From contig CBDHYI010000008.1 of assembly GCA_965275915.1 (NCBI GenBank), positions 1,364,001 through 1,428,000 on the forward strand: 64,000 nucleotides of DNA. Reading direction: 5' to 3'. This document shows, one piece after another, positions 54,263 through 61,460 of this stretch (its first letter is position 1; the number at the start of each line of letters is the position of its first letter). The notes under the pieces were generated by a model. That model was given only the letters and a program-made list of their open reading frames with translations, was not told the DNA's origin and did no database searches. A program made the translations under genes and the position numbers. The stretch comes from JBDWFY01 sp965275915. Its GTDB lineage: Bacteria > Pseudomonadota > Alphaproteobacteria > Rhizobiales > Stappiaceae.

Positions 54263-56356
54263 ATGAAACGCATTATCGGGGCGGCAATCGCCCTTTTTGC
54301 CTCGCAGGCACTGGCCGCGGGAGACGTGATCACAAAAGAGGAGATTCGTGCCGCAGTGGGCGCCGTTGATACGGCGGCGATCATCGAAAATGATACCCAT
54401 GACCGAAACTGGCCGAACTACGGACTGAACTATGCCGAGACGCGATTTTCGCAGTTGAACGCCATCAACGAGAACAATGTGGGCGAGTTGGGCCTGGCCT
54501 GGTCGCTGGGCCTGGACTCCCGCCGCGGCGTCGAGGCGACGCCCATCATCATCGACGGCGTCATGTTCGTCACGGCTTCCTGGTCCGTTGTCCATGCGGT
54601 GGATGCGGTCACCGGGGAAGAGCTCTGGGTCTATGACCCGGAAGTCCCCCGTGAATACGCCCATAAAGGCTGCTGCGATGTGGTGAATCGGGGGGTCGCC
54701 GTCTATGACGGTAAGGTCTTCGTCGGTGCCTTTGATGGCTACCTTCACGCCGTCGATGCCGCAACCGGCGAACGGGTGTGGAAGACAGACACGATAGAAA
54801 ATCGTGAGATGTCCTATACCATCACCGGCGCACCCCGCGTCATCAACGGCAAGGTCATAATCGGCAACGGCGGCGCTGAATACGGGGTGCGCGGTTATGT
54901 GTCGGCCTATGATGCGGGAACCGGCGACATGGCCTGGCGATGGTATGTCGTACCGGGTGATCCGTCCAAACCATACGAAAACGAAGCCATGAAGATGGCC
55001 GCAGAAACATGGGATCCGGCGGGTAAGTATTGGGAAGCCGGTGGCGGCGGAACGATCTGGGATGCGATGGCCTACGATCCCGAGTTGAACATGCTCTATG
55101 TCGGCACCGGAAACGGCAGTCCCTGGAACCGCCATCTGCGCAGTCCGGCGGGTGGCGACAACCTGTTTCTGGCGTCCATTGTTGCCTTGAACCCGGACAC
55201 CGGCGAATACATCTGGCACTATCAGAATACGCCCGGTGATACCTGGGACTATACCTCAACACAGCACATCATCGCCGCTGATCTGGAAATCGGCGGTCAG
55301 ATGCGCAAGGTCCTCATGCAGGCGCCCAAGAACGGTTTCTTCTATGTCATCGACCGCACCAATGGCGAATTCATCTCGGCGGAGCCGTTCACCAAGGTAA
55401 CCTGGGCCACCGGGTATGACGAAAATGGCAGACCGATTGAAGCCGAAGGCGCACGGGACAGGGAAAAGCCCTGGGAAACAATCCCGTCCGCCTATGGCGC
55501 GCACAATTGGCACCCGATGAGCTACAATCCGGAAACGGGCCTGGTCTATATTCCCGCGCAGGGCGTGCCTCTGGTTCAGTCCACCGATCCTGCCTGGGAA
55601 CTGAACAGCCACAAGCCCATGTCGACCATGTCCGGGATGGGGTGGAACCTGGGGTACCTTTTCAACGCCGTGGCACCCGAAGCAACACCTTTCGGGCAGT
55701 TGCTGGCCTGGGATCCGGTACAGCAGAAGGAAGCCTGGCGCGCCGAATATGTCAGCCCGTGGAACGGCGGCACCCTTACCACCGCCGGGAACCTGGTTTT
55801 CCAGGGCACAGCCGATGGCCGGTTCATCGCATATAATGCGGCGACGGGAGAGGTTTTGTGGCAGACACCTGTCGGCTCGGGTGTGGTTGCGGCTCCTGCA
55901 ACCTACGAGGTTGACGGTGTGCAGTATGTTTCCATCGCTGTCGGCTGGGGTGGAGTTTACGGCCTGATGCAGCGCGCCACGGAGCGGGTCGGCCCGGGCC
56001 GGGTGTACACCTTCCGCATCGGAGGTACGGCTGACATGCCGGCGCATGAACTGTCCGACCGGACCACCCTCGTAGAAGGCGTGTCCTACGATCCTGACGA
56101 CGTCGCTCCCGGTCTGGGCGTCTATGTGTCGAACTGCCTGTTCTGCCACGGGGTTCCGGGCGTCAACAATGGCGGTGCAATCCCTAACCTTGGCTATTCC
56201 GATCCCGACACTTTGACCAACGCCGATGCGTGGGTCCTGCAAGGAGCGGGCATCCATAACGGTATGCCACGGTTTGACGCTCATCTGAGTGAGCGCGAAG
56301 TGGAGCAGCTGATTGCCTTCATTCAGGGCACCGCAGATGCTTTAAGACCAAAGTAA
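54263..56356 (+). CDS. PQQ- and heme c-dependent alcohol dehydrogenase (quinohemoprotein)
   Basis: A 697-residue periplasmic enzyme; ATG 54263 follows GGGAGGAAGCA and a signal peptide ends ALA-AGD (residue 20). An eight-bladed PQQ propeller carries the vicinal Cys137-Cys138, and the C-terminal cytochrome c domain binds heme at Cys625-x-x-Cys628-His629 (CLFCHG). The sequence follows type II ethanol dehydrogenases of Comamonas type. The active-site segment is DTWDYT (326-331): Thr331 stands where lanthanide enzymes have a second Asp (DYD), so calcium is the predicted metal. No pqq biosynthesis genes are in this window. Confidence 0.93.
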   Translation: MKRIIGAAIALFASQALAAGDVITKEEIRAAVGAVDTAAIIENDTHDRNWPNYGLNYAETRFSQLNAINENNVGELGLAWSLGLDSRRGVEATPIIIDGVMFVTASWSVVHAVDAVTGEELWVYDPEVPREYAHKGCCDVVNRGVAVYDGKVFVGAFDGYLHAVDAATGERVWKTDTIENREMSYTITGAPRVINGKVIIGNGGAEYGVRGYVSAYDAGTGDMAWRWYVVPGDPSKPYENEAMKMAAETWDPAGKYWEAGGGGTIWDAMAYDPELNMLYVGTGNGSPWNRHLRSPAGGDNLFLASIVALNPDTGEYIWHYQNTPGDTWDYTSTQHIIAADLEIGGQMRKVLMQAPKNGFFYVIDRTNGEFISAEPFTKVTWATGYDENGRPIEAEGARDREKPWETIPSAYGAHNWHPMSYNPETGLVYIPAQGVPLVQSTDPAWELNSHKPMSTMSGMGWNLGYLFNAVAPEATPFGQLLAWDPVQQKEAWRAEYVSPWNGGTLTTAGNLVFQGTADGRFIAYNAATGEVLWQTPVGSGVVAAPATYEVDGVQYVSIAVGWGGVYGLMQRATERVGPGRVYTFRIGGTADMPAHELSDRTTLVEGVSYDPDDVAPGLGVYVSNCLFCHGVPGVNNGGAIPNLGYSDPDTLTNADAWVLQGAGIHNGMPRFDAHLSEREVEQLIAFIQGTADALRPK

Positions 56357-56382
56357 TCTGAAGGCAGATCAACCGGATAGAG

Positions 56383-56404
56383 GGTGCGGCGGTCCCGCCG
56401 CACC
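56383..56404 (+). terminator. Terminator-like palindrome after the PQQ dehydrogenase
   Basis: GGTGCGGCGG (56383-56392) pairs perfectly with CCGCCGCACC (56395-56404), 27 bp after the stop codon. There is no clear T-run afterwards, so termination may be partial or Rho-assisted. Confidence 0.6.
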
Positions 56405-56662
56405 TTCACCAACTCCGAGGCCATCACTTGATCCAAGCCAAGCGTGAATAGCGTCTAGTCAGGGTTTTGGCGCGCATATCAGATGCTGCTGACCGAAGCT
56501 TTCGACAACAGCCAGTGCATTGTCCGGCTCTCGGTATCCACGCAAGCCGGCATCGGTCTAAGTCTGAGGAGTGCCGGAGAGCGCCATGGCTTCTTAATGA
56601 TCCGCCGATAGTCGCAAGACGTACCTGACTGGTATCGATCACAGTCCACCAAGAGGCTTTCA
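56405..56662. other. Gap before the secreted-protein gene
   Basis: Together with the terminator region this makes a 306-bp stretch without a supported gene. Open frames on the minus strand have no family character. Nothing else was recognised. Confidence 0.45.
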
Positions 56663-57178
56663 ATGATCTCGTCAAAATCAGCGGTCGGCGCACTCACTGC
56701 TGTATCAGGTCTCATGTTCGCCACCGGCGCCCAGGCAGACCTGCTTATCAGCTTCAATGAGGGGGCGCCCAAAGACGCGTTCAAAATAGAGAATGCGGGC
56801 ACGTGCACTCTTTCGAACTCTTCGATCCTTGTCGACCTGTCGCCCTCGCGGGGCGGACTGATTTTCGACGTGACCGAAACCGGGGCAGGCGTCGAGGTGT
56901 TTCAGCCTTTTGAGCTTGTTGACGGAGCCGATGCGTTGGCGGGGACACCGACCGTTCTGGACGGTCAATCGGAGATCAGGCTGGACATAGCGGACCTCGC
57001 GCCCAATCAGGCGATCGCCTTTACGATCGACGTTGATGACACTCTCGGGCAGCGGGCGATCACAGTATCCGGAACTGAAATCGAAGCGGCCAGAGTTTCC
57101 CATTCGGGCGCGCGCGGCGACACGTCCGCCCTGTTTTCAGCGTCTTCTGAGGCAGAACTGCCGATTGCAGATTGCTGA
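56663..57178 (+). CDS. Secreted beta-rich protein of unknown function
   Basis: A 171-residue protein with a signal peptide (cut near AQA-DLL, residue 25). The mature part opens with LISFNEGAPKDAFKIENAGTC and continues with VDLSPSRGGLIFDVT and IAFTIDVDDTLG, resembling what is annotated in marine alphaproteobacteria as aggregation-factor-core-like protein. Two cysteines (near residue 46 and at the C-terminus) could pair. The role is unknown, and the gene stands alone. Confidence 0.65.
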   Translation: MISSKSAVGALTAVSGLMFATGAQADLLISFNEGAPKDAFKIENAGTCTLSNSSILVDLSPSRGGLIFDVTETGAGVEVFQPFELVDGADALAGTPTVLDGQSEIRLDIADLAPNQAIAFTIDVDDTLGQRAITVSGTEIEAARVSHSGARGDTSALFSASSEAELPIADC

Positions 57179-57310
57179 ACGCAACACGTTATGGGCAGTC
57201 TGAGAATGCGTGCTACGATCACTGTCGGGCATGGGCACCGGTTTCTTGGAGGTGTCGCGAGCGCTGTTTACCGGTGAACGGATATTTCGAAGAGCCATAA
57301 AGGAGTAATC

Positions 57311-57373
57311 ATGCGCGTCCACGGCAAACCATGTGCGCGGGATTTCGCCGGCCCCGAGAGACAGAACCGGTGA
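57311..57373 (+). CDS. 20-codon leader ORF coupled to tspO
   Basis: ATG 57311 sits after an excellent ribosome site (AAAGGAG at 57299-57305). The ORF encodes 20 residues and its TGA (57371-57373) overlaps the GTG start of the TspO gene (GTGA). The tspO start itself has only a weak site, so ribosomes arriving through this leader may be needed for tspO translation. It has no recognised family. Confidence 0.45.
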   Translation: MRVHGKPCARDFAGPERQNR

Positions 57374-57822
57374 GTGGCACCAGGACGCGTGCCGCCTTTC
57401 TCCTTCTGGTGGTCGGTGGCGGGATACTGATCGGCACGCTCACCGCGCCGGGTGACTGGTATGCGGCCCTCAGCAAGCCGCCGTTCAATCCGCCGAACTG
57501 GATATTTGCACCGGTGTGGACCGTCCTTTATGTGCTCATTGCGATGGCGGGCTGGCGCACCTGGGAAACTGGAAAGTCTTCTACCAATATGACGCTCTGG
57601 TGGGTCCAGATGAGTCTGAATTTCCTTTGGTCTCCGACGTTTTTCGTACTGCATGCGCCATGGATCGCCCTTGCAGTCATTATTGGCCTGCTGGGAGTCA
57701 TTGCGGTCTTCATTTGGCGGAGCTGGAGCGAGGACCGGCTCTCAGCCATTGTGTTTGTTCCTTACGCCGTATGGGTGGGGTTTGCGTCGTTCCTGAACCT
57801 TTCCATTGCGGTTCTGAACTGA
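57370..57822 (+). CDS. tspO: TspO/MBR tryptophan-rich sensory protein
   Basis: A 150-residue, five-helix membrane protein of the TspO (translocator protein) family: PPFNPPNWIFAPVWTVLYVLIAMAGWR is the characteristic loop and helix 2, and WVQMSLNFLWSPTFF helix 3. Bacterial TspO binds porphyrins and modulates tetrapyrrole or stress responses. I place the start at GTG 57370; ATG 57331 in frame would add 13 polar residues with no ribosome site. The upstream leader ORF suggests coupled translation. Confidence 0.88.
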   Translation: MSGTRTRAAFLLLVVGGGILIGTLTAPGDWYAALSKPPFNPPNWIFAPVWTVLYVLIAMAGWRTWETGKSSTNMTLWWVQMSLNFLWSPTFFVLHAPWIALAVIIGLLGVIAVFIWRSWSEDRLSAIVFVPYAVWVGFASFLNLSIAVLN

Positions 57823-57944
57823 CATCGGCTGCCCCGATGGTTGCCATATCGATGATAGCGGATCGGAAACGATGCAGCCATTGCCGCACACGGTTCTGAG
57901 ACGTTGCGAATGTGCTTGATATCAGTTGCTGTCCATGACATTTT

Positions 57945-57962
57945 ATCAATCAATTGAATGAT
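57945..57962. promoter_or_regulatory. ArsR/SmtB-type operator
   Basis: ATCAATCAATTGAATGAT is a near-perfect 18-bp palindrome (16 of 18 bases symmetric) ending 11 bp before the regulator ATG. The AT-rich inverted repeat matches the general shape of SmtB/ZiaR sites, so it is a likely autoregulatory operator overlapping the promoter. Confidence 0.6.
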
Positions 57963-57973
57963 AGAATGTTGTA

Positions 57974-58363
57974 ATGCCGAACACAACCGATCTGCCAGAC
58001 TGTTCCGCCGATCTTCATGCCCCGAGGGCCGCAACCGTTATGCCCGCAAAAGCAACGGTCGATGGCGCCGCCATGATGTTGCGAGCCGCGGGCGACGCAG
58101 CGCGGCTGCGAATATTGCTGCGGCTGGCGACCGGCGAACGATGCGTCACCGAACTCGCCGAAGAAGAGGCGGAAAAAATCGCGACAATTTCGGCTCGTCT
58201 TAAGCAGCTTCATGCGGCACGGCTCGTCAAACGCCGCCGTGAAGCCAAACACATTCACTACGCGCTTGCCGATGATCATGTGGTGCGTCTCTTGCGCGAC
58301 GTTCTCGACCATGCGGCAGAGGATGCTTCCCTGACAACCGAAAAAGATGGAGACGGTTCGTGA
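57974..58363 (+). CDS. SmtB-type zinc-sensing ArsR-family repressor
   Basis: A 129-residue winged-helix regulator (MMLRAAGDAARLRILLRLATGERCVTELAE...ISARLKQLHAARLVKRRR). The alpha-5 zinc site of SmtB is complete with exact spacing: Asp100, His102, His113 and Glu116 (D-x-H-x10-H-x2-E). An alpha-3 cysteine, Cys57, is also at the place of SmtB Cys61. Zinc would release it from the operator immediately upstream. It overlaps the His-rich protein start (GTGA), so the two are one unit. Confidence 0.87.
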   Translation: MPNTTDLPDCSADLHAPRAATVMPAKATVDGAAMMLRAAGDAARLRILLRLATGERCVTELAEEEAEKIATISARLKQLHAARLVKRRREAKHIHYALADDHVVRLLRDVLDHAAEDASLTTEKDGDGS

Positions 58364-58713
58364 CCTGCGACAATCCCAAACACCCCAATCATACACATGT
58401 TCATGGGCCCGGTTGCGGCCACACGGCTGTTCGTCACGGTGACCACATCGACTACCTTCACGACGGCCACCTGCATCATCCGCACGAAGATCACGTCGAT
58501 GAACATGTCATCGAGACCTCAGAAACGAATCCGGATGGTTGTGCGCCCATTGCGTCCGATGCGCTTGGTCACGATGCCGATCATGTGCATGGACCGGGGT
58601 GTGGACACCAAGCAGTGCCCCATGGCGATCATGTCTGTTATCTCGTGAACGGTCGTTTACATCATCCTCATAACGGTCATTGCGACGATCATGGACCGCT
58701 GGAGGTCGTCTAA
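58360..58713 (+). CDS. Histidine-rich metal-binding protein with two tandem repeats
   Basis: A 117-residue soluble protein, start GTG 58360 overlapping the regulator stop. It is made of two repeats of about 37 residues beginning HVHGPGCGH (near residues 13 and 76), each with CGH, HGDH and LHHPH clusters and a closing DDH or DEH. In all about 30 histidines and several cysteines and acids could hold several zinc (or nickel) ions. No signal peptide, so it is cytosolic. Co-expression with a zinc sensor suggests zinc storage or buffering. Confidence 0.78.
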   Translation: MTCDNPKHPNHTHVHGPGCGHTAVRHGDHIDYLHDGHLHHPHEDHVDEHVIETSETNPDGCAPIASDALGHDADHVHGPGCGHQAVPHGDHVCYLVNGRLHHPHNGHCDDHGPLEVV

Positions 58714-58871
58714 CCGCAACTGACGCGCCGACGATCCGTTTTGACGGGCGGGCACCGGGCTTCTCATGAGCGAAGGCTTGAAAAGTTATGCGCTCCAGCC
58801 GGCGCACCGGCCTGCGACCCACGACAGTTTTTACTTGCGCCGCCTGACTGGCCGGGCGGGTTCCCGATTAA

Positions 58872-58914
58872 GTAACAATTCTTGTTGCGTGATTCTGGTA
58901 ACTGCGTTAGTTAC
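58872..58914. promoter_or_regulatory. Two GTAAC-N7-GTTRC sites upstream of the COG0523 GTPase gene
   Basis: GTAACAATTCTTGTTGC (58872-58888) and GTAACTGCGTTAGTTAC (58898-58914) are 17-bp inverted repeats with centres 26 bp apart, directly upstream of the start at 58947. The same motif precedes the rrf2-like gene at 61328-61344. They are probable sites of the Rrf2-family regulator. Confidence 0.6.
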
Positions 58915-58946
58915 GTGAAATTCATCACGTCGCTACGGAGTACTCC

Positions 58947-60158
58947 ATGTCGGATTCTCACCTTCCCGTCACTGTTCTCTCAGGCTTCCTAGGCGCCGGA
59001 AAGACCACTCTACTCAATCGTGTCCTCAACAATCGGGATGGCCGCCGCGTGGCCGTCATCGTCAACGATATGTCAGAGGTGAACATTGACGCAGACCTGG
59101 TTCGCGCTGACACCGAGCTCAGCCGCACGGACGAAACCCTGGTTGAGATGTCCAACGGCTGCATATGCTGTACGCTCCGTGACGACCTTCTGGATGAGGT
59201 CCGAAAGCTGGCAGGAGAGGGGCGCTTCGACTATCTGCTGATCGAATCCACCGGAATTTCTGAACCGCTTCCGGTGGCCACCACGTTCGAGTTCCGAGAT
59301 GAAGAGGGCCAAAGCCTCTCCGACGTCGCACGGCTCGATACAATGGTGACGGTGGTCGATGCGGTTAATTTATTGAACGACTTTTCATCTCACGACTTCC
59401 TGCGCGACCGGGGCGAAACACTGGGTGAGGAAGACGAACGCACCCTTGTGCATCTGCTAACGGATCAGATCGAATTCGCCGACGTGGTGATCCTGAACAA
59501 GGTCACCGACGCGGGTTCTGCGCGCACAGATGCAGCCCGCAAAATCATCCGCAGCCTGAATGGAGATGCACGGATCATCGAAACGGACCATTCCCAGGTT
59601 CAGGCAGATGCAATCCTCGACACGGGGCTCTTCGATTTCGAAAAAGCCCATGAACATCCGATGTGGGCCAAAGAACTTTACGGCTTCGCAGACCATGTGC
59701 CGGAGACGGAAGAATATGGCGTCTCGTCGTATGTGTACCGTGCGCGGCTGCCGTTCATTCCTGAGCGGATTAAGTCGGTGCTCAATGGCGAACTGCCCGG
59801 CGTCATCCGGGCCAAGGGGCATTTCTGGATCGCGACACGTCCGGACTGGGTGGCGGAGTTTTCGCTTGCAGGGGCGCTGTCCTCGGTCTCGCCGTTGGGT
59901 CAGTGGTGGGCAACAGTGCCCAAGGCCCGTCATCCGAAAACCGAAAGTGCACAAGCCTACTTGCGGGCACATTGGCACGAGCCGTGGGGCGACCGCCGTC
60001 AGGAACTTGTGTTTATCGGCTCGGGAATAGAGTGGCCGGCCCTCAAGGCACGGCTGGACAGTTGTCTGATGCCTGCCGACACGGCTTCCGGGCCGGAAGA
60101 CCTGCCCAGCTATCCCGATCCCTTTCCCATCTGGAGGAGAGCGGAGCAGGCGGCATGA
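58947..60158 (+). CDS. COG0523/CobW-family GTPase (putative zinc chaperone)
   Basis: A 403-residue G3E GTPase with Walker A GFLGAGKTTLLN (residues 13-24), the metal-binding CxCC motif GCICC (near residue 72), Walker B region LIESTGISEP and the base-specificity motif NKVT. The C-terminal CobW domain follows with WATRPDW-like and GSGIEW segments. Members of this clade (ZigA/ZagA type) deliver zinc to client proteins in zinc starvation. It overlaps the DUF1826 gene by ATGA. ATG 58947 follows GGAG. Confidence 0.9.
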   Translation: MSDSHLPVTVLSGFLGAGKTTLLNRVLNNRDGRRVAVIVNDMSEVNIDADLVRADTELSRTDETLVEMSNGCICCTLRDDLLDEVRKLAGEGRFDYLLIESTGISEPLPVATTFEFRDEEGQSLSDVARLDTMVTVVDAVNLLNDFSSHDFLRDRGETLGEEDERTLVHLLTDQIEFADVVILNKVTDAGSARTDAARKIIRSLNGDARIIETDHSQVQADAILDTGLFDFEKAHEHPMWAKELYGFADHVPETEEYGVSSYVYRARLPFIPERIKSVLNGELPGVIRAKGHFWIATRPDWVAEFSLAGALSSVSPLGQWWATVPKARHPKTESAQAYLRAHWHEPWGDRRQELVFIGSGIEWPALKARLDSCLMPADTASGPEDLPSYPDPFPIWRRAEQAA

Positions 60159-60790
60159 ACTTTGTGCGAAAGTCTATAACCAATGCCGCAGTCGGCGTCG
60201 CAGTTGCAGACAACGCGCAGGCACTTGATGCATTTTTAAAACCGGGATGCGCAGCGGCAATCTGGCGGCGACAGCCTTCACCGGGTATTCAGGCGTGGTT
60301 GGATGCACTCAGTCCCAAACAACTGCCGCAAGGCCGGGTCATTCTCCGCCCGGATGCTGTCGCGGACACTGTTCAGCAGCTTTGCGACATCGCGAAAGTG
60401 CCTTCGGCGCCTGAGCGTGACTGGCTGGTCAAGGACATTTCCGAGCTTGGGCAGATCTTTTCGAACTTGATGCGTGTCCAGCTTTTGCGCCTTAGGCTGG
60501 AAGCTGTAAGCGATGATGCGTGCCGAAAATTTCACATCGATGCTGTCACGGCCCGCCTGGTCTGCACCTATCGCGGACCGGGCACGCAATATGGGATTTC
60601 CACGGACGGCCACGTTCCCCGTCGGGTTTTTTCTGTACCTACAGGGGCGCCGGCACTGTTTCGCGGTGCGCTCTGGCCGGAGGAGCCGCCCTCCGGTTTG
60701 CTGCACAGGTCCCCGCCGATTGAAGGAACGGGTGAGACGCGTCTCTTCCTTGTTTTTGATCCGGTTTTTGACCCTGAGGAGCGCGCCTAG
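60155..60790 (+). CDS. DUF1826 protein, copy A
   Basis: A 211-residue protein coupled to the GTPase gene by an ATGA overlap. The family core is FHIDAVTARLVCTYRG-PGTQ (near residues 124-143) and LHRSPPIEGTGETRL near the C-terminus. DUF1826 genes are often found with COG0523 GTPases; no biochemical role is established. The conserved HxD and a later His resemble a 2-His-1-carboxylate metal triad, an inference only. A second copy lies at 62651-63301, and both share the core almost unchanged. Confidence 0.85.
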   Translation: MNFVRKSITNAAVGVAVADNAQALDAFLKPGCAAAIWRRQPSPGIQAWLDALSPKQLPQGRVILRPDAVADTVQQLCDIAKVPSAPERDWLVKDISELGQIFSNLMRVQLLRLRLEAVSDDACRKFHIDAVTARLVCTYRGPGTQYGISTDGHVPRRVFSVPTGAPALFRGALWPEEPPSGLLHRSPPIEGTGETRLFLVFDPVFDPEERA

Positions 60791-60893
60791 CGCGCAATCT
60801 TCTCACGCGCTGTGCAATGCACATTTGTGCAGCTGCGGTTACGAAACCTCGCGCCTGGTCCGACGTGCTTCGCATGTGCGCCTGGATGGTTGA

Positions 60894-61298
60894 TTACCGC
60901 TCGTGCACCTCGGCGATCGTGGTTGCGGCCAATCGCTCTATCAGGCTGCGCTCGATGTCTTCCATCACGGTTGTGACGCGCAGTTGCAATGCCTGTTCGA
61001 CTGAGCAATCAGACTTTTCTTCCTGCTCTCCGGTTGCAATCAGGTGTTCGTCAAGGGCGAGATACACATCAGCGAGCGTGATGTCGTTTGGCGCGCGTGC
61101 GAGCCGCCACCCTCCGGCATGCCCTTTCTCGGATTTGAGCAATCCGGCTTTGCGCAAACGACCAAGGACGCGGCGGACCACAACCGGATTGGTGCCTGCA
61201 TGGGCTGCGATATCCGCCGATGTGCGCATACGATCCGGTTCAGCGGCCATGTGGCCGAGAGTATGAAGTGCAAGAGACAGGCGGCCGTTCCGCTTCAA
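60894..61298 (-). CDS. Rrf2-family transcriptional regulator
   Basis: A 134-residue regulator with RLSLALHTLGHMAAEP, the winged helix (MRTSADIAAHAGTNPVVVRRVLGRLRKAGLLKSEKGHAGGWRL) and an ITLADVYLAL segment. I use TTG 61298 (seven bases after GGAG), because homologues begin MKRNGRLSLALH; GTG 61334 would add 12 residues. It has a single cysteine (DCSVEQ), so it lacks the three-Cys [2Fe-2S] set of IscR, NsrR and RirA. A GTAAC-N7-GTTGC site lies upstream. It ends convergently with DUF1826 copy A. Confidence 0.85.
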   Translation of the reverse strand: MKRNGRLSLALHTLGHMAAEPDRMRTSADIAAHAGTNPVVVRRVLGRLRKAGLLKSEKGHAGGWRLARAPNDITLADVYLALDEHLIATGEQEEKSDCSVEQALQLRVTTVMEDIERSLIERLAATTIAEVHER

Positions 61299-61327
61299 CG
61301 CAAAGCTCCAATTGGGTTTGGAGTTAA

Positions 61328-61344
61328 GTAACACTTTCAGTTGC
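61328..61344. promoter_or_regulatory. GTAAC-N7-GTTRC site upstream of the Rrf2 gene
   Basis: GTAACACTTTCAGTTGC lies 30 bp upstream of the chosen TTG start. A 27-bp window around it is 22/27 identical to that at 58868-58894 before the GTPase gene, which suggests autoregulation plus control of the GTPase operon. Confidence 0.6.
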
Positions 61345-61418
61345 GTGAATCCAGTGACCAGAGCGGTTCCACACCCCGCATGTTGCCTTTTCCGTATCCA
61401 AGACGTGCTCTGGTTGGC

Positions 61419-61443
61419 GGATGCGCCGCAGCGCGGCGCATCC
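61419..61443 (-). terminator. Hairpin between adhC-like and rrf2-like genes
   Basis: GGATGCGCCGC (61419-61429) pairs perfectly with GCGGCGCATCC (61433-61443) around a three-base loop, 18 bp beyond the dehydrogenase stop. There is no T-run, so it may be Rho-assisted or an RNA-stabilising 3' end. Confidence 0.6.
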
Positions 61444-61460
61444 GCACGAGAACAATAACA

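Noticed and set aside
54263..56356. Lanthanide-dependent alcohol dehydrogenase
   Set aside because: The diagnostic second Asp is Thr331 (DYT).
56424..56693. Possible transposase remnant on the minus strand before the secreted-protein gene
   Set aside because: No transposase motif or terminal repeat could be found; left as unassigned intergenic DNA.
60894..61298. NsrR/IscR/RirA-type Fe-S regulator
   Set aside because: Only one cysteine is present; the three-Cys cluster ligands are absent.
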